A DNA stretch of 64,000 nt from Pelagovum pacificum (GTDB lineage: Bacteria > Pseudomonadota > Alphaproteobacteria > Rhodobacterales > Rhodobacteraceae). The notes beneath the pieces were generated by a model. That model worked only from the letters and a program-made list of their open reading frames with translations. It was not told the DNA's origin and searched no databases. The stretch covers positions 992,001-1,056,000 of the forward strand of contig NZ_CP065915.1 of assembly GCF_016134045.1 (NCBI RefSeq). Reading direction: 5' to 3'. How positions within the stretch are numbered: position 1 is the stretch's first letter; every line of letters begins with the position of its first letter. Shown in pieces: positions 24,832 through 34,659 of the stretch. Made by a program: the position numbers and the translations under genes.

Positions 24832-26016
24832 CTAGTGGCCACCACGCATGGCGCTCTTTGCAAGCGCAGCAATGAGGTCAGTCCGCGTCACAATCCCAAC
24901 GATCTGACCATGTTGGACAACTGGGACGGCGTCTACGTCGGCGTCTGCCATCATCGGCAGGAGTGCTCCAACGGGCGTGTTGGTCGTCGCTCGAGGAACC
25001 GCGACACTCATGACCTCCTCCGCCAGAACTGGCTTTGAGCGACGAGGATCAACCATGCGCCTCAGTGCGGCAGTATAGCCCCGGTCGAGCCGCAATGCGT
25101 CATCTCGGGCTCGACTGATCAAATGCAGCTGGAAGATCACACCGAGAAAGCGCCCGGAATTCTCTGTGACTGGGATCGATGTGAACCGGTGTCTTCTGAA
25201 CAGGTCGGCAACCTCCCCAATCGGAGTGCGCGGAGAGACCGTAACAAGATTTTGTGACATCACATCCACCGCCGTCATTGGCCCGGATGACCGAACTGCG
25301 GCCTGCATTTCTGCTGCTCCGATCAAGCGAGCCAAGTCCTCCACGCCAAGATTGAACGATTGGCGGTAGCGCTCAAGGATCTCGGTCAGGTCACTCTCAG
25401 ACAGGCCCAAGCCTTCTGCCGAGCGCCGGTCCACTTGTCGCTTTTCTGATGGATCATCGAATTGGCGGAACGGATAATGACGACCGGTTAAGCGGGCGTA
25501 GGCCGCGGCGATAAGCACCAGAGCTGTCGTTCCAACGGCAATTGGTGCCAGTGCGAACCAGAAACCAAGTCGTGAAACAGCCTCGGGAGACATGGCAGCA
25601 GTCATTGCTACTGCGCCGGCAGGGGGATGCACCGCTCGGCAAAGGATCATCGCAAAGATCGCGAGCCCAACGGCGAGTGCAATACGCGATGTGGGATCGG
25701 AGATGGTCATGCAGACCGCCACGCCGACTAGCGCGGCGACAGTGTTGCCGACCACGGCAGACCACGGCTGGGCCAGGGGACTGTTGGGAACTGCGAACAG
25801 CAGGACCGACGAGGCGCCGAAGGGCGCCACGAGATAGAGGCCGAGCTCGGTGTCGATCTCGGGCGAGAGGACGAAGAATCCGGCCAGCCCGAGGCCAATT
25901 GTAGCCCCCAAGCCCGCCCGAGCAGCCTCCACGCTTGAGACACGAGAAACGGCTGGACCAAGGGATTTCAAAGCGCGCACGTCGGTCCTCCGGTGGAAAC
26001 GTGCGCAAAGTTTCAT
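24832..26016 (-). CDS. HPP-family membrane protein with two CBS domains
   Basis: I chose the Met at 26016, giving 394 residues; a start at 26229 would add 71 non-membrane residues rich in Ser, Arg and Thr that look like untranslated sequence. Residues about 25 to 190 carry four or five membrane segments and the family signature VHPPAGA (about 127 to 133). Two CBS domains follow (about 248 to 300 and 335 to 390; VDVMSQNLVTVSP and AEEVMSVAVPRAT). CBS pairs bind adenine nucleotides and gate the membrane part. HPP proteins are linked to nitrite or small-ion transport; the substrate here is unknown. Confidence 0.85.
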   Translation of the reverse strand: MKLCARFHRRTDVRALKSLGPAVSRVSSVEAARAGLGATIGLGLAGFFVLSPEIDTELGLYLVAPFGASSVLLFAVPNSPLAQPWSAVVGNTVAALVGVAVCMTISDPTSRIALAVGLAIFAMILCRAVHPPAGAVAMTAAMSPEAVSRLGFWFALAPIAVGTTALVLIAAAYARLTGRHYPFRQFDDPSEKRQVDRRSAEGLGLSESDLTEILERYRQSFNLGVEDLARLIGAAEMQAAVRSSGPMTAVDVMSQNLVTVSPRTPIGEVADLFRRHRFTSIPVTENSGRFLGVIFQLHLISRARDDALRLDRGYTAALRRMVDPRRSKPVLAEEVMSVAVPRATTNTPVGALLPMMADADVDAVPVVQHGQIVGIVTRTDLIAALAKSAMRGGH

Positions 26017-26299
26017 CAGTTTGAAAAAGGCGCAAGCCACCGCAGGTCGGTCCGAGAGAATCCTTGAGGTCGCCGATCTGGTCCTCGGCGCTTGAAGCGA
26101 AATTGCCGCCGACCTGCCGGTAAGGCTTTTCCCCTTCGTAGAGGAAAGAGATCGAATCCAGAACATCGGTGCCGAAGTTGTACGGGATTTGTACGGATCG
26201 CTCGCGAAAACATCCGTTTTGTACCGCACTTAACGACAGAACATACGCTCTCCACGTTTATGGCGGAGCGACAAAAGGGCTAATTTTCAGGGCTTTAAG
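26017..26299. other. Gene-free region between the HPP-CBS gene and tRNA-Thr
   Basis: No supported gene is present. The region contains three TTGTACSG words (see the repeat feature) and probably the promoter of the minus-strand HPP-CBS gene. A short + frame reading through the tRNA is an artefact. Confidence 0.55.
26178..26226 (+). repeat. Three TTGTAC[GC]G direct repeats near tRNA-Thr
   Basis: Near-identical words start at 26178 (TTGTACGG), 26189 (TTGTACGG) and 26219 (TTGTACCG). The first two are in tandem at an 11-base interval, about one helical turn. They sit 74 to 122 bases from the 3' end of the tRNA gene. They could be recombinase arm-type sites of an island or an operator of the HPP-CBS gene. 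Confidence 0.5.
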
Positions 26300-26374
<75 letters not shown>

Positions 26375-26455
26375 GATGGCGCGGGGATTAGCCGCTCTCT
26401 TTCGGGCGTGCAAGCCCCGTCTGGACGGTTTTCGGCGTTTGCGGTAACCGGGGGC

Positions 26456-26599
26456 ATGGATGACAAGCGTGGCAAGTCAGGCGCGGGCGAAACGCGGGAG
26501 GCGCGGCTGAAGGCGGCGCTCAAGGCCAACATCGCGAAACGCAAGGCACAGGCAAAGGCGCGCGACCGGGAAGACGAGCCCGGCGACGAGCAGGAATAG
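26456..26599 (+). CDS. Small charged conserved protein upstream of murA
   Basis: This gene encodes 47 residues from the ATG at 26456 behind a GGGG ribosome site. It is almost entirely a charged helix ([20 protein letters not shown]) with an acidic tail. Similar short proteins, to my recollection, are common directly before murA in Rhodobacteraceae. No function is known. The gap to murA is 10 bases, so they are likely cotranscribed. Confidence 0.65.
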   Translation: MDDKRGKSGAGETREARLKAALKANIAKRKAQAKARDREDEPGDEQE

Positions 26600-26609
26600 G
26601 GGTCACCTC

Positions 26610-27874
<1,265 letters not shown>

Positions 27875-27878
<4 letters not shown>

Positions 27879-28351
27879 CCGAAGACGCCCGTTTCGAAGA
27901 CGGTGGAGAGCAGCCTCTCCGCCTTCGCGCCCTCGATGCCGAGGACCTCGCCGTGATCTCCGGCCTCGTACAGGACGGGGTCTTGCCGGGTGGCGAGATG
28001 ACGTGGGACCGCAAGGCCCGTCGTTTCGGTATGCTGGTGAACCGCTTCCGCTGGGAGGACGCCCCGAAGGCGCAGGCCCGCGCCCGCGACTACGAACGGG
28101 TGCAGGCGGTGATCGCCATTGAGAATGTCGAACTGGTGCGGGTTCAGGGGATCGACCCTTCCGACAAGGACACGGTCTTGTCCGTGCTGGCCATCACGTT
28201 CGAGCCGGGCGAGGACGGGGCGGGACATGTCCTCGTCACGCTGGCCGGCGACGGGGCGATCCGGGTGCAGGTCGAGGCGCTCGAAGTGTTGCTGCGCGAC
28301 GTGACCCGTCCGTACCGCGCGCCCTCCGGCAAGGCGCCCGCGCACGAGTGA
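27875..28351 (+). CDS. DUF2948 family protein
   Basis: This gene encodes 158 residues and starts with GTG at 27875 inside the murA stop. It matches DUF2948 ([38 protein letters not shown]), a family found in alphaproteobacteria between murA and hisD. Mostly alpha-beta, no catalytic motif, and no signal peptide. Function unknown. The conserved neighbourhood suggests a housekeeping role. Confidence 0.88.
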
Positions 28352-28385
28352 GCGCTCTTCGCCGCGGTCCAAAATGAGCGCTCTT
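28349..28385 (+). promoter_or_regulatory. Two copies of TGAGCGCTCTT upstream of hisD
   Basis: An 11-base word occurs at 28349 to 28359 and again at 28375 to 28385, 26 bases apart start to start. Each includes the 8-base palindrome GAGCGCTC. The first overlaps the DUF2948 stop codon. The spacing of about 2.5 helical turns upstream of hisD suggests a binding site, but no regulator is known. Confidence 0.4.
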
Positions 28386-28438
28386 TGATTGTCGCTTCCC
28401 GGCCCGGTGGCTAAGAGGGGTGGATCAGGAGACGTTTC

Positions 28439-29749
28439 ATGGCCCGCACCCTTTCCACGCGCGATTCCACGTTCGAGACCGAGTTCACGGCGCTTCTCGG
28501 TGCCAAACGCGAGGATTCGCCTGACGTGGCGGAGACGGTGGCGAAGATCATCGCCGATGTCCGCAGCCGTGGCGACGCGGCGCTGGTGGAGCTGACCAAC
28601 CGCTTCGACCGGGTGTCCATCGGAGCCGAGGCGCTGCGCGTCTCCGAGTCCGAGATCGACACCGAGATCGCGAAGGTGACGGACGAGGACCGCGCCGCGC
28701 TCGAACTCGCGGCGGAGCGGATCCGCGACTACCACGCCCGACAGCTGCCGCCGGACCAGTCGTGGCAGGATGCGCATGGCGCGACGCTCGGCTGGCGCTG
28801 GACGGCTGTCAACGCGGCGGGGCTCTATGTGCCGGGCGGGCTCGCCTCCTATCCCTCGTCGGTCCTGATGAATGCCGTCCCCGCCAAGGTCGCCGGGGTC
28901 CGCCGGCTTGCCGTCACTGTCCCTATGCCGGACGGCATCGCCAATCCGCTGGTGCTGCTCGCCTGCCGCCTCGCCGGGGTTGACGAGGTCTACCGGGTCG
29001 GCGGTGCGCAGGCGATCGCGGCGCTGGCCTACGGCACCGAGACGGTGCGCCCCGTGGACAAGATCACCGGTCCCGGCAACGTCTTCGTCGCCGCCGCGAA
29101 ACGCGCCGTCTTCGGGCAGGTGGGCATCGACATGATCGCCGGCCCGTCCGAAATCCTCGTCATCTCCGACGGCACCGGCGACCCCGACTGGATCGCGCTC
29201 GACCTGCTCAGCCAGGCGGAGCACGACGAAAGCGCGCAGTCGCTCCTGATCACGACCGATCCCGCGCAGGCGGACGCCGTGCGTGCCGCCGTCGAGGCGC
29301 GGCTCGAAACGCTCGAACGGCGCGAGATCGCAGGCAAATCGTGGGAGGAGTTCGGCGCGATCATCACGGTCTCCGACCTCGACGAGGCGGCCGCGCTCTC
29401 CGACCGGATCGCGCCCGAGCACCTCGAACTGGTTGTCGACGATCCGGAGACGCTGGCCGCCAAGATCACCAACGCCGGGGCGCTCTTCCTCGGCCAGTGG
29501 ACGCCCGAGGCGATCGGCGATTACGTCGGCGGGCCGAACCACGTGCTGCCGACCGCCCGGTCGGCGCGCTTCTCCTCCGGCCTGTCGGTGATGGATTTCG
29601 TCAAGCGCACGACCATCGCGCGGATGACGCCCGAGGCACTGAAAGCGGTCGGCCCGGCGGCGGAGACGCTGGCGAAGGCCGAGGGACTCGAAGCGCATGG
29701 CCTGTCCGTGCGGGCGCGGCTCGACCAGCTGAACGAGGGCGGCGCATGA
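28439..29749 (+). CDS. hisD: Histidinol dehydrogenase
   Basis: This 436-residue protein carries out the last two steps of histidine synthesis, oxidising L-histidinol to L-histidine with NAD+ and a zinc ion. The LSQAEHDESAQS segment carries the zinc-binding Gln and His. The catalytic Glu-His pair is Glu327-His328 (PEHLELVV). The C-terminal part with GPNHVLPTARSARF is complete. An AGGAG ribosome site lies 7 bases before the ATG. Here hisD stands away from other his genes, as usual in this order. The stop overlaps the UPF0262 start. Confidence 0.98.
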   Translation: MARTLSTRDSTFETEFTALLGAKREDSPDVAETVAKIIADVRSRGDAALVELTNRFDRVSIGAEALRVSESEIDTEIAKVTDEDRAALELAAERIRDYHARQLPPDQSWQDAHGATLGWRWTAVNAAGLYVPGGLASYPSSVLMNAVPAKVAGVRRLAVTVPMPDGIANPLVLLACRLAGVDEVYRVGGAQAIAALAYGTETVRPVDKITGPGNVFVAAAKRAVFGQVGIDMIAGPSEILVISDGTGDPDWIALDLLSQAEHDESAQSLLITTDPAQADAVRAAVEARLETLERREIAGKSWEEFGAIITVSDLDEAAALSDRIAPEHLELVVDDPETLAAKITNAGALFLGQWTPEAIGDYVGGPNHVLPTARSARFSSGLSVMDFVKRTTIARMTPEALKAVGPAAETLAKAEGLEAHGLSVRARLDQLNEGGA

Positions 29750-30225
29750 CCCGGATCTGCCATATCGAACTGGAGGAGACCGGCACCTCCGACACGACGC
29801 CGGAGATGGTCCAGGAGCGCAAGGTCGCGGTCTACGACCTGCTCGAGGACAACAGCTTCACCCTGCCGTCGCGGGATGGTCGCGAGATCCCGCCCGGCCC
29901 CTACCGGTTGACGCTCGGCATCCGCGAGAGGCGCTTCGTCTTCGACATCGGCACCGAAGGCGGCGACCCGGCGGCGGAATTCCACCTGTCGCTCGGGCCC
30001 TTCCGGCAGGTCGTGAAGGACTATTACCAGATCTGCGCGAGCTACTACGACGCCGTCCGTTCCGACAGCCCACGCCAGGTCGAGACGATCGACATGGCCC
30101 GGCGCGGCATTCACAACGAGGGCGCGCGCGTCCTTCAGGAACGGCTCGACGGCAAGGCCGATATCGACATCGACACGGCCCGGCGGCTTTTCACCCTTCT
30201 CTGCGTGCTCAACAAGGAGACCTGA
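29746..30225 (+). CDS. UPF0262 family protein
   Basis: This gene encodes 159 residues from the ATG at 29746, which overlaps the hisD stop (ATGA). It matches the UPF0262 family along its length (RKVAVYDLLEDNSFTL, FRQVVKDYYQICASYYDA, IDMARRGIHNEGARVL). The family is conserved in alphaproteobacteria next to hisD. It is cytoplasmic, with no known activity. Confidence 0.9.
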   Translation: MTRICHIELEETGTSDTTPEMVQERKVAVYDLLEDNSFTLPSRDGREIPPGPYRLTLGIRERRFVFDIGTEGGDPAAEFHLSLGPFRQVVKDYYQICASYYDAVRSDSPRQVETIDMARRGIHNEGARVLQERLDGKADIDIDTARRLFTLLCVLNKET

Positions 30226-30227
30226 CG

Positions 30228-30695
30228 GTGAAGGCAACGGTCCCGCAGGCTCTTCCAAGTTCGGTCCTGTTCTGCTGCGATCACAACGCCGTCCGCTCGC
30301 CCATGGCCGAGGGCATCATGAAGCAGCTCTACGGGCAGGGCTGCTACATCCAGTCCGTCGGCGTGAAGAACGACCTCGAGATCGACGGCTTCGCCATTGC
30401 CGTCTGTCAGGAAATAGGTGTGGAGCTGTCGCGCCATCGCGTCCGGTCGTTCGAGAGCATGGAGCAGCTCGGCGACACGCTATCGTCCTTCGATCTGATC
30501 CTCGCACTGTCGCCCGCCTCGCAGCGCCGGGCGCTGGAGCTGACGCGCTATTGTCACCTCGAACTGGAATACTGGCCGGTACTCGACCCCACCGGGCTGG
30601 GCCGCACGCGGCAGGATCAGCTTGCATCCTATCGCCAGACCCGCGACCAGATCCGCCAGAAACTGATCGACCGCTTCGGAGACCCGACCGCATGA
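30228..30695 (+). CDS. Low-molecular-weight protein tyrosine phosphatase / arsenate reductase family
   Basis: This gene encodes 155 residues with a GTG start at 30228 preceded by AAGGAG. The CX5R phosphate-binding loop is Cys17 to Arg23 (CDHNAVRS), with an extra Cys16 next to it. The general-acid Asp is probably in VLDPTG near residue 121. The family includes protein tyrosine phosphatases and arsenate reductases, and the adjacent Cys16 does not by itself decide between them. The position between the UPF0262 gene and infA is conserved in Rhodobacterales, which favours a housekeeping phosphatase. Confidence 0.88.
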   Translation: MKATVPQALPSSVLFCCDHNAVRSPMAEGIMKQLYGQGCYIQSVGVKNDLEIDGFAIAVCQEIGVELSRHRVRSFESMEQLGDTLSSFDLILALSPASQRRALELTRYCHLELEYWPVLDPTGLGRTRQDQLASYRQTRDQIRQKLIDRFGDPTA

Positions 30696-31087
30696 CACGC
30701 GACGTGCTGGACCGCTACTATGCCGCTTTCAACGCCAAGGACATCGACGCGATGCTCGCCGAACTCGACGAGGACGTGGCCCACCACGTCAACGAGGGCG
30801 AGATCCGTCAAGGCAAGGAGGCGTTCCGCGCTTTCTGCGGACATATGTCCGACTGCTATGACGAACATCTGACCGAGATCGAGCTCTTCGCCAGCGACGA
30901 TGGCAACCGCGCGGCAGCCGAATTCATGGTGAACGGCACCTATCTGAAGACCGACCCCGGCCTGCCCGAGGCCCGTAACCAGGCTTACCGGCTGCCTGGC
31001 GGGGCGTTCTTCACCCTGCGCGACGGCAAGATCATCCGCGTCACGACTTACTACAACCTCGCCGACTGGCTGAAGCAGGTCTCATGA
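30692..31087 (+). CDS. NTF2-like / ketosteroid-isomerase-related protein
   Basis: This gene encodes 131 residues from the ATG at 30692, overlapping the phosphatase stop as ATGA. The first helices (VLDRYYAAFNAKDIDAMLAEL) and the curved sheet (YRLPGGAFFTLRDGKIIRVTTYYN) follow the SnoaL/NTF2-like cone fold. Such proteins bind small ligands or act as isomerases or hydrolases. No reaction can be assigned. It is the first of three genes apparently inserted between the phosphatase and infA. Confidence 0.78.
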   Translation: MTRDVLDRYYAAFNAKDIDAMLAELDEDVAHHVNEGEIRQGKEAFRAFCGHMSDCYDEHLTEIELFASDDGNRAAAEFMVNGTYLKTDPGLPEARNQAYRLPGGAFFTLRDGKIIRVTTYYNLADWLKQVS

Positions 31088-31671
31088 GCCTGAGCTATCG
31101 CATCCTGCGCGGCGCGGATGTCGAGGATCGGCTCGACGACCTCGCTGCACTGCGGATCGACGTATTCCGCGACTGGCCCTACATCTACGACGGCTCGATG
31201 GACTACGAACGTCGCTACATGGCGAGCTACCGCGACAACCCCGACGCCGTGCTGGTCGGCGCCTTCGACGGCGACAGTCTGGTCGGGGCGGCCACCGGCT
31301 CTCCGATGGAAGCGCATGGCGAGGATTTCGCCGCGCCATTCGAGGGCACTGACATACCGCTCGCCGAGATCTTCTACTGCGCCGAGTCGGTCCTGCGCGC
31401 CGAATACCGAGGGCAGGGGGCCGGCCACGCCTTCTTCGACGCGCGCGAGGCGCATGCCCGCGCGCTCGGCCGCCGTTATTCTGCCTTCTGCTCCGTCATG
31501 CGGCCCGATGACCATCCGTTGCGGCCTGCCGATCACCGCGCACTGGACCCGTTCTGGCGCAAGCGCGGCTACGAACCGCTGGAGGGTGTCATTGCCCGCT
31601 TCCGCTGGCGCGACGTCGGTGAGACGGAAGAGACCGAGAAGCCCCTGCAATTCTGGATGAAACGGCTGTGA
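31084..31671 (+). CDS. GNAT family N-acetyltransferase
   Basis: This gene encodes 195 residues, starting at the ATG that overlaps the previous stop. The acetyl-CoA loop YRGQGAGHAFFDAREAHA (about residues 106 to 123) matches GNAT motif A, preceded by the strand AEIFYCAESVLRA. Substrate unknown. Translational overlap with the NTF2-like gene before it and the nitrilase-type gene after it suggests that the three products act together on a small molecule. Confidence 0.85.
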   Translation: MSLSYRILRGADVEDRLDDLAALRIDVFRDWPYIYDGSMDYERRYMASYRDNPDAVLVGAFDGDSLVGAATGSPMEAHGEDFAAPFEGTDIPLAEIFYCAESVLRAEYRGQGAGHAFFDAREAHARALGRRYSAFCSVMRPDDHPLRPADHRALDPFWRKRGYEPLEGVIARFRWRDVGETEETEKPLQFWMKRL

Positions 31672-32534
31672 AGGTCGGCGCGCTGGCGTACCGGTGCGAG
31701 CGTCTGCCCGGCTGGGTCGCCCACGAGGCGAAGCTCGATCGGCTCTTCGCGGAGGCCGGGCCGGACCTCGCCGTATTGCCGGAATATGCCGCGATGGAAG
31801 CGGCGCTGATCGCGGGCGAGCCGGATGGCACGCCGCGGCACTGGCGCGACCGCGCCGCGGAGCGAGCCGGTGACTGGGTCGAACAGGCCAAGCACATCGC
31901 CGCGATCCACAAGAGCTGGATCCTCGCCGGCACCGGCCCGGTCGTTACCGACAGAGGAGTCGTGAACCGTGCCTGGCTCGTCTCGCCCGAGGGAGCGGTC
32001 GGCACGCAGGACAAGATGATCCTGACCCCCTACGAGCGCACCGAGATGGGTATGGTCCCCGGCGAGTCGCTGACCCTGTTCGACACACCGTTGGGCAAGC
32101 TCGGTATCCTTGTCTGCTACGACAGCGAATTTCCCCTTCTGGCACGGGCCCTTGTCGAAGCGGGGGCCGATGCGATCCTCGTCCCTTCCTGCACCGACCT
32201 GCCGCAGGGACAGACACGTGTCCGGGTCTCCTGCCGCGCCCGTGCGGTGGAAGGGCAGTGCCTCGTCGTACAGGCGCCGCTTGTCGGACAGGTGTCCGGT
32301 TGCGAGCCGATCGACAGCTCGACCGGGCGCGCGGCCGTCTTCACGCCACCCGACCTCGGACTGCCGCCCGACGGGATCCTTGCCCAGACGGAAACCGATC
32401 GGCAGGGCTGGGCGTTGGTGGATGTGTCGCTGTCGGACGTGACGGCGGCACGCCGCTCGGGCCAGGTCGGCAACGTTGCCCACTGGTCCGAACAGGATCA
32501 TCGCGTCACGGATGTCAGGACGCTCCGCCTCTGA
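31668..32534 (+). CDS. Carbon-nitrogen hydrolase (nitrilase superfamily)
   Basis: This gene encodes 288 residues with a GTG start overlapping the GNAT stop. The Glu-Lys-Cys triad is complete: Glu39 (LPEYA), Lys116 (QDKMILTPYER) and Cys150 (VCYDSEFP). The family hydrolyses amide C-N bonds, or nitriles in a minority of members. The YDSEFP motif is typical of amidase-type members. Cytoplasmic. Likely substrate is an amide made or recognised by the neighbouring acetyltransferase; this is inference. Confidence 0.9.
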   Translation: MKVGALAYRCERLPGWVAHEAKLDRLFAEAGPDLAVLPEYAAMEAALIAGEPDGTPRHWRDRAAERAGDWVEQAKHIAAIHKSWILAGTGPVVTDRGVVNRAWLVSPEGAVGTQDKMILTPYERTEMGMVPGESLTLFDTPLGKLGILVCYDSEFPLLARALVEAGADAILVPSCTDLPQGQTRVRVSCRARAVEGQCLVVQAPLVGQVSGCEPIDSSTGRAAVFTPPDLGLPPDGILAQTETDRQGWALVDVSLSDVTAARRSGQVGNVAHWSEQDHRVTDVRTLRL

Positions 32535-32615
32535 CGATTTCCCTTGAAAAGCGTGGTGATCGAGCGCATTTACACCGCGTCCGCGCCAAGGCGGGCGATT
32601 TATGACGGAGACCAC

Positions 32616-32834
32616 ATGGCCAAGGAAGAACTTCTCGAATTCCCCGGCGTCGTGAAGGAGCTCCTGCCGAATGCGACATTCCGGGTCGAGTTGGAGAACG
32701 GCCATGAGATCATCGCACACACGGCAGGCAAGATGCGCAAGAACCGCATCCGCGTCCTCGCAGGCGACCGCGTTCAAGTCGAAATGACGCCGTACGATCT
32801 GACCAAGGGTCGGATCAACTACCGCTTCAGGTGA
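32616..32834 (+). CDS. infA: Translation initiation factor IF-1
   Basis: This gene encodes 72 residues, the standard IF-1 length, from the ATG at 32616 behind ACGGAG. The full S1/OB fold is present ([43 protein letters not shown]). IF-1 binds the ribosomal A site during initiation. An upstream in-frame start would add 24 residues not found in IF-1. The stop overlaps the GTG start of the maf gene. Confidence 0.98.
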   Translation: MAKEELLEFPGVVKELLPNATFRVELENGHEIIAHTAGKMRKNRIRVLAGDRVQVEMTPYDLTKGRINYRFR

Positions 32835-33433
32835 ATGCCAGGGCGCCAGATCCGGCGCTGAAGCTCGTCCTCGCCTCCGGGTCCCCCCGGCGGCGGGAGC
32901 TGCTCGGCCAGCTCGGTATCGTGCCAGCCGCGATCCGGGCGCCCGACATCGACGAGACGCCCGGCAAGGGCGAAAAACCCCGTGATTACGTGAACCGCAT
33001 TGCCCGCCAGAAGGCGGAGGCGAGCGTGCCGTCCGACGATGAGCTGGTGCTCTGCGCCGACACCACCGTCGCGGCGGGCCGCCGGATCATGGGAAAGCCC
33101 GCCGACCGTGCCGAGGCTGACGCCTTTCTGCGCCTGCTCTCGGGGCGCCGCCACCGGGTCATCACCGCCATTGCCGCCCGGCGCGGCGACGAGATCCGCG
33201 TGAAGGATGTGGAGACCGCGGTTAAGATGAAGGTGCTCTCGGAAACCGAGATCAGCAACTACCTCGACACCGGCGACTGGGACGGCAAGGCGGGTGCCTA
33301 CGCGATCCAGGGGCCGGCGGGTGCCCTGATCCCTTGGATCAACGGATCCTTCACCGGTGTCGTCGGCTTGCCGCTGGCGGAGACGGCGACCCTGTTGCGC
33401 ACCATGGGACTGGTATTCGGAGGCAAGCCATGA
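32831..33433 (+). CDS. maf: Maf-family nucleoside triphosphate pyrophosphatase
   Basis: This gene encodes 200 residues with GTG start at 32831. The N-terminal motif [10 protein letters not shown] and the conserved [10 protein letters not shown] and [10 protein letters not shown] segments identify a Maf pyrophosphatase that removes modified or non-canonical nucleotides (dTTP, UTP or m7GTP depending on type). Which type cannot be told. Between infA and the RNase E/G gene in a 4-base-overlap operon. Confidence 0.93.
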   Translation: MNARAPDPALKLVLASGSPRRRELLGQLGIVPAAIRAPDIDETPGKGEKPRDYVNRIARQKAEASVPSDDELVLCADTTVAAGRRIMGKPADRAEADAFLRLLSGRRHRVITAIAARRGDEIRVKDVETAVKMKVLSETEISNYLDTGDWDGKAGAYAIQGPAGALIPWINGSFTGVVGLPLAETATLLRTMGLVFGGKP

Positions 33434-34458
33434 AGGGCCGCCGCGTCGTTCTCGACCATATCAACGGGCAGGAGGCCGCCGCGCTGCTGGTCGACGGCCA
33501 GCTCGACGACTTCCTGATCGACGATCCCGACCGGCCACGACCCGGCACGATCTATCGCGCGATCTGCGACCGGCCGATGAAGGGGCAGGGCGGCATGACC
33601 GTGCGCCTGCCCGATGGCGGGTCGGGATTTCTGCGCCAGGTCAAGGGCTTGTCGCCCGGGCAACCGCTTCTCGTACAGGTGACCGGATACGTGGAAGACG
33701 GCAAGGCCGTGCCGCTGACGCCGAAGATCCTGTTCAAGAGCCGCTACGCCATTGCCACGCCCGATGCGCCGGGGCTCAACGTCTCCCGCCGCATCCGCGA
33801 GGAGGAGGAACAGGTCCGCCTGAAGGACATCGCCCACGACCTCGTCCCTGACGGCATGGGCCTGATCCTGCGTTCCGCCTGCGAGGGGGCGTCGGAAGAG
33901 GATATCGCCGAGGACATCACCGCCATGCTCTCGCTCGCGGACGCCGTCGCGGCGGATGCCGAGGGTCGCGAGCCGTTGTCGCTGATCGACGGTGACAGCC
34001 CGCACACGCTCGCCTGGCGGGAGTGGGAAGGCGTGCAGGACGTCGTGACGGAGCCGGGCGGGTTCGAGCGTGAAGGCGTGCTTGATGCGCTCGAGACGCT
34101 GACCGCCGGCGTCGTGCCGCTCGGCGCGGGCGACATGGCGGTCCAGCCGACCCGTGCGCTCGTCGCGGTGGATGTCGACACGGGCGGTGACACTTCGCCT
34201 GCGGCGGGTCTGAAGGCGAATATCGCGGCGGCCAAGGCGCTACCGCGCACGTTGCGGGTGCTCGGCCTCGGCGGGCAGATCACGGTTGATTTCGCGCCGA
34301 TGTCGAAGGCCAACCGCAAGCAGGTCGAAACCTCGCTGCGCGCCGCCTTCCGGTCCGATCCGATCGAGACGGCCCTCGTCGGATGGACCCCGCTTGGCCA
34401 TTACGAGTTGCAGAGGAAACGCGAACGCGCGCCGCTCGCGCGTGTCTGGAGGCCCTGA
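33430..34458 (+). CDS. Short RNase E/G family endoribonuclease
   Basis: This gene encodes 342 residues from the ATG at 33430 in the maf stop overlap. The catalytic DNase I-like part is recognisable: metal ligands Asp248 and Asp250 (VAVDVDTGG) and Asp287 (ITVDFAPM). The usual N-terminal S1 domain is reduced or diverged and there is no C-terminal scaffold or zinc-link CPxCxG motif, so it is shorter than RNase G (about 490 residues). The gene is a regular member of the infA-maf-yacG cluster in Rhodobacterales. Full RNase E is presumably encoded elsewhere. Confidence 0.88.
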   Translation: MKGRRVVLDHINGQEAAALLVDGQLDDFLIDDPDRPRPGTIYRAICDRPMKGQGGMTVRLPDGGSGFLRQVKGLSPGQPLLVQVTGYVEDGKAVPLTPKILFKSRYAIATPDAPGLNVSRRIREEEEQVRLKDIAHDLVPDGMGLILRSACEGASEEDIAEDITAMLSLADAVAADAEGREPLSLIDGDSPHTLAWREWEGVQDVVTEPGGFEREGVLDALETLTAGVVPLGAGDMAVQPTRALVAVDVDTGGDTSPAAGLKANIAAAKALPRTLRVLGLGGQITVDFAPMSKANRKQVETSLRAAFRSDPIETALVGWTPLGHYELQRKRERAPLARVWRP

Positions 34459-34640
34459 TGAGCTGCCCGATCTGCGGCAAGGTAACGGATGAGAAGGTCC
34501 GCCCGTTCTGCTCCAAGCGCTGCGCCGACATCGACCTCGCCAAGTGGCTTGGTGGCGACTATCGCCTGCCGGGCGAGCCTGCGACGGAAGAGGATTTCGA
34601 CGAGGCCGAGCGCGAGGAGCGCCGCAATCTCCCCCACTGA
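34458..34640 (+). CDS. yacG: DNA gyrase inhibitor / zinc-binding protein YacG
   Basis: This gene encodes 60 residues from the ATG at 34458 (TGATG overlap). Four Cys ligands (CPIC near the start, FCSKRC near residue 20) form the YacG zinc site, followed by DLAKWLGGDYRLPG, the family signature. E. coli YacG binds GyrB and blocks its ATPase. Ends the infA operon, convergent with pepN. Confidence 0.95.
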   Translation: MSCPICGKVTDEKVRPFCSKRCADIDLAKWLGGDYRLPGEPATEEDFDEAEREERRNLPH

Positions 34641-34659
34641 CCCCGTCGTTTGGTGATCC

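Noticed and set aside
1..26000. Integrase, repressor or transposase gene in the prophage/accessory part
   Set aside because: All sizeable frames were examined; none shows tyrosine or serine recombinase, repressor or transposase motifs. These must lie outside the window.
24832..26229. HPP-CBS gene with 71 extra N-terminal residues
   Set aside because: The extension is Ser/Arg-rich with no family match; the Met at 26016 gives the normal length.
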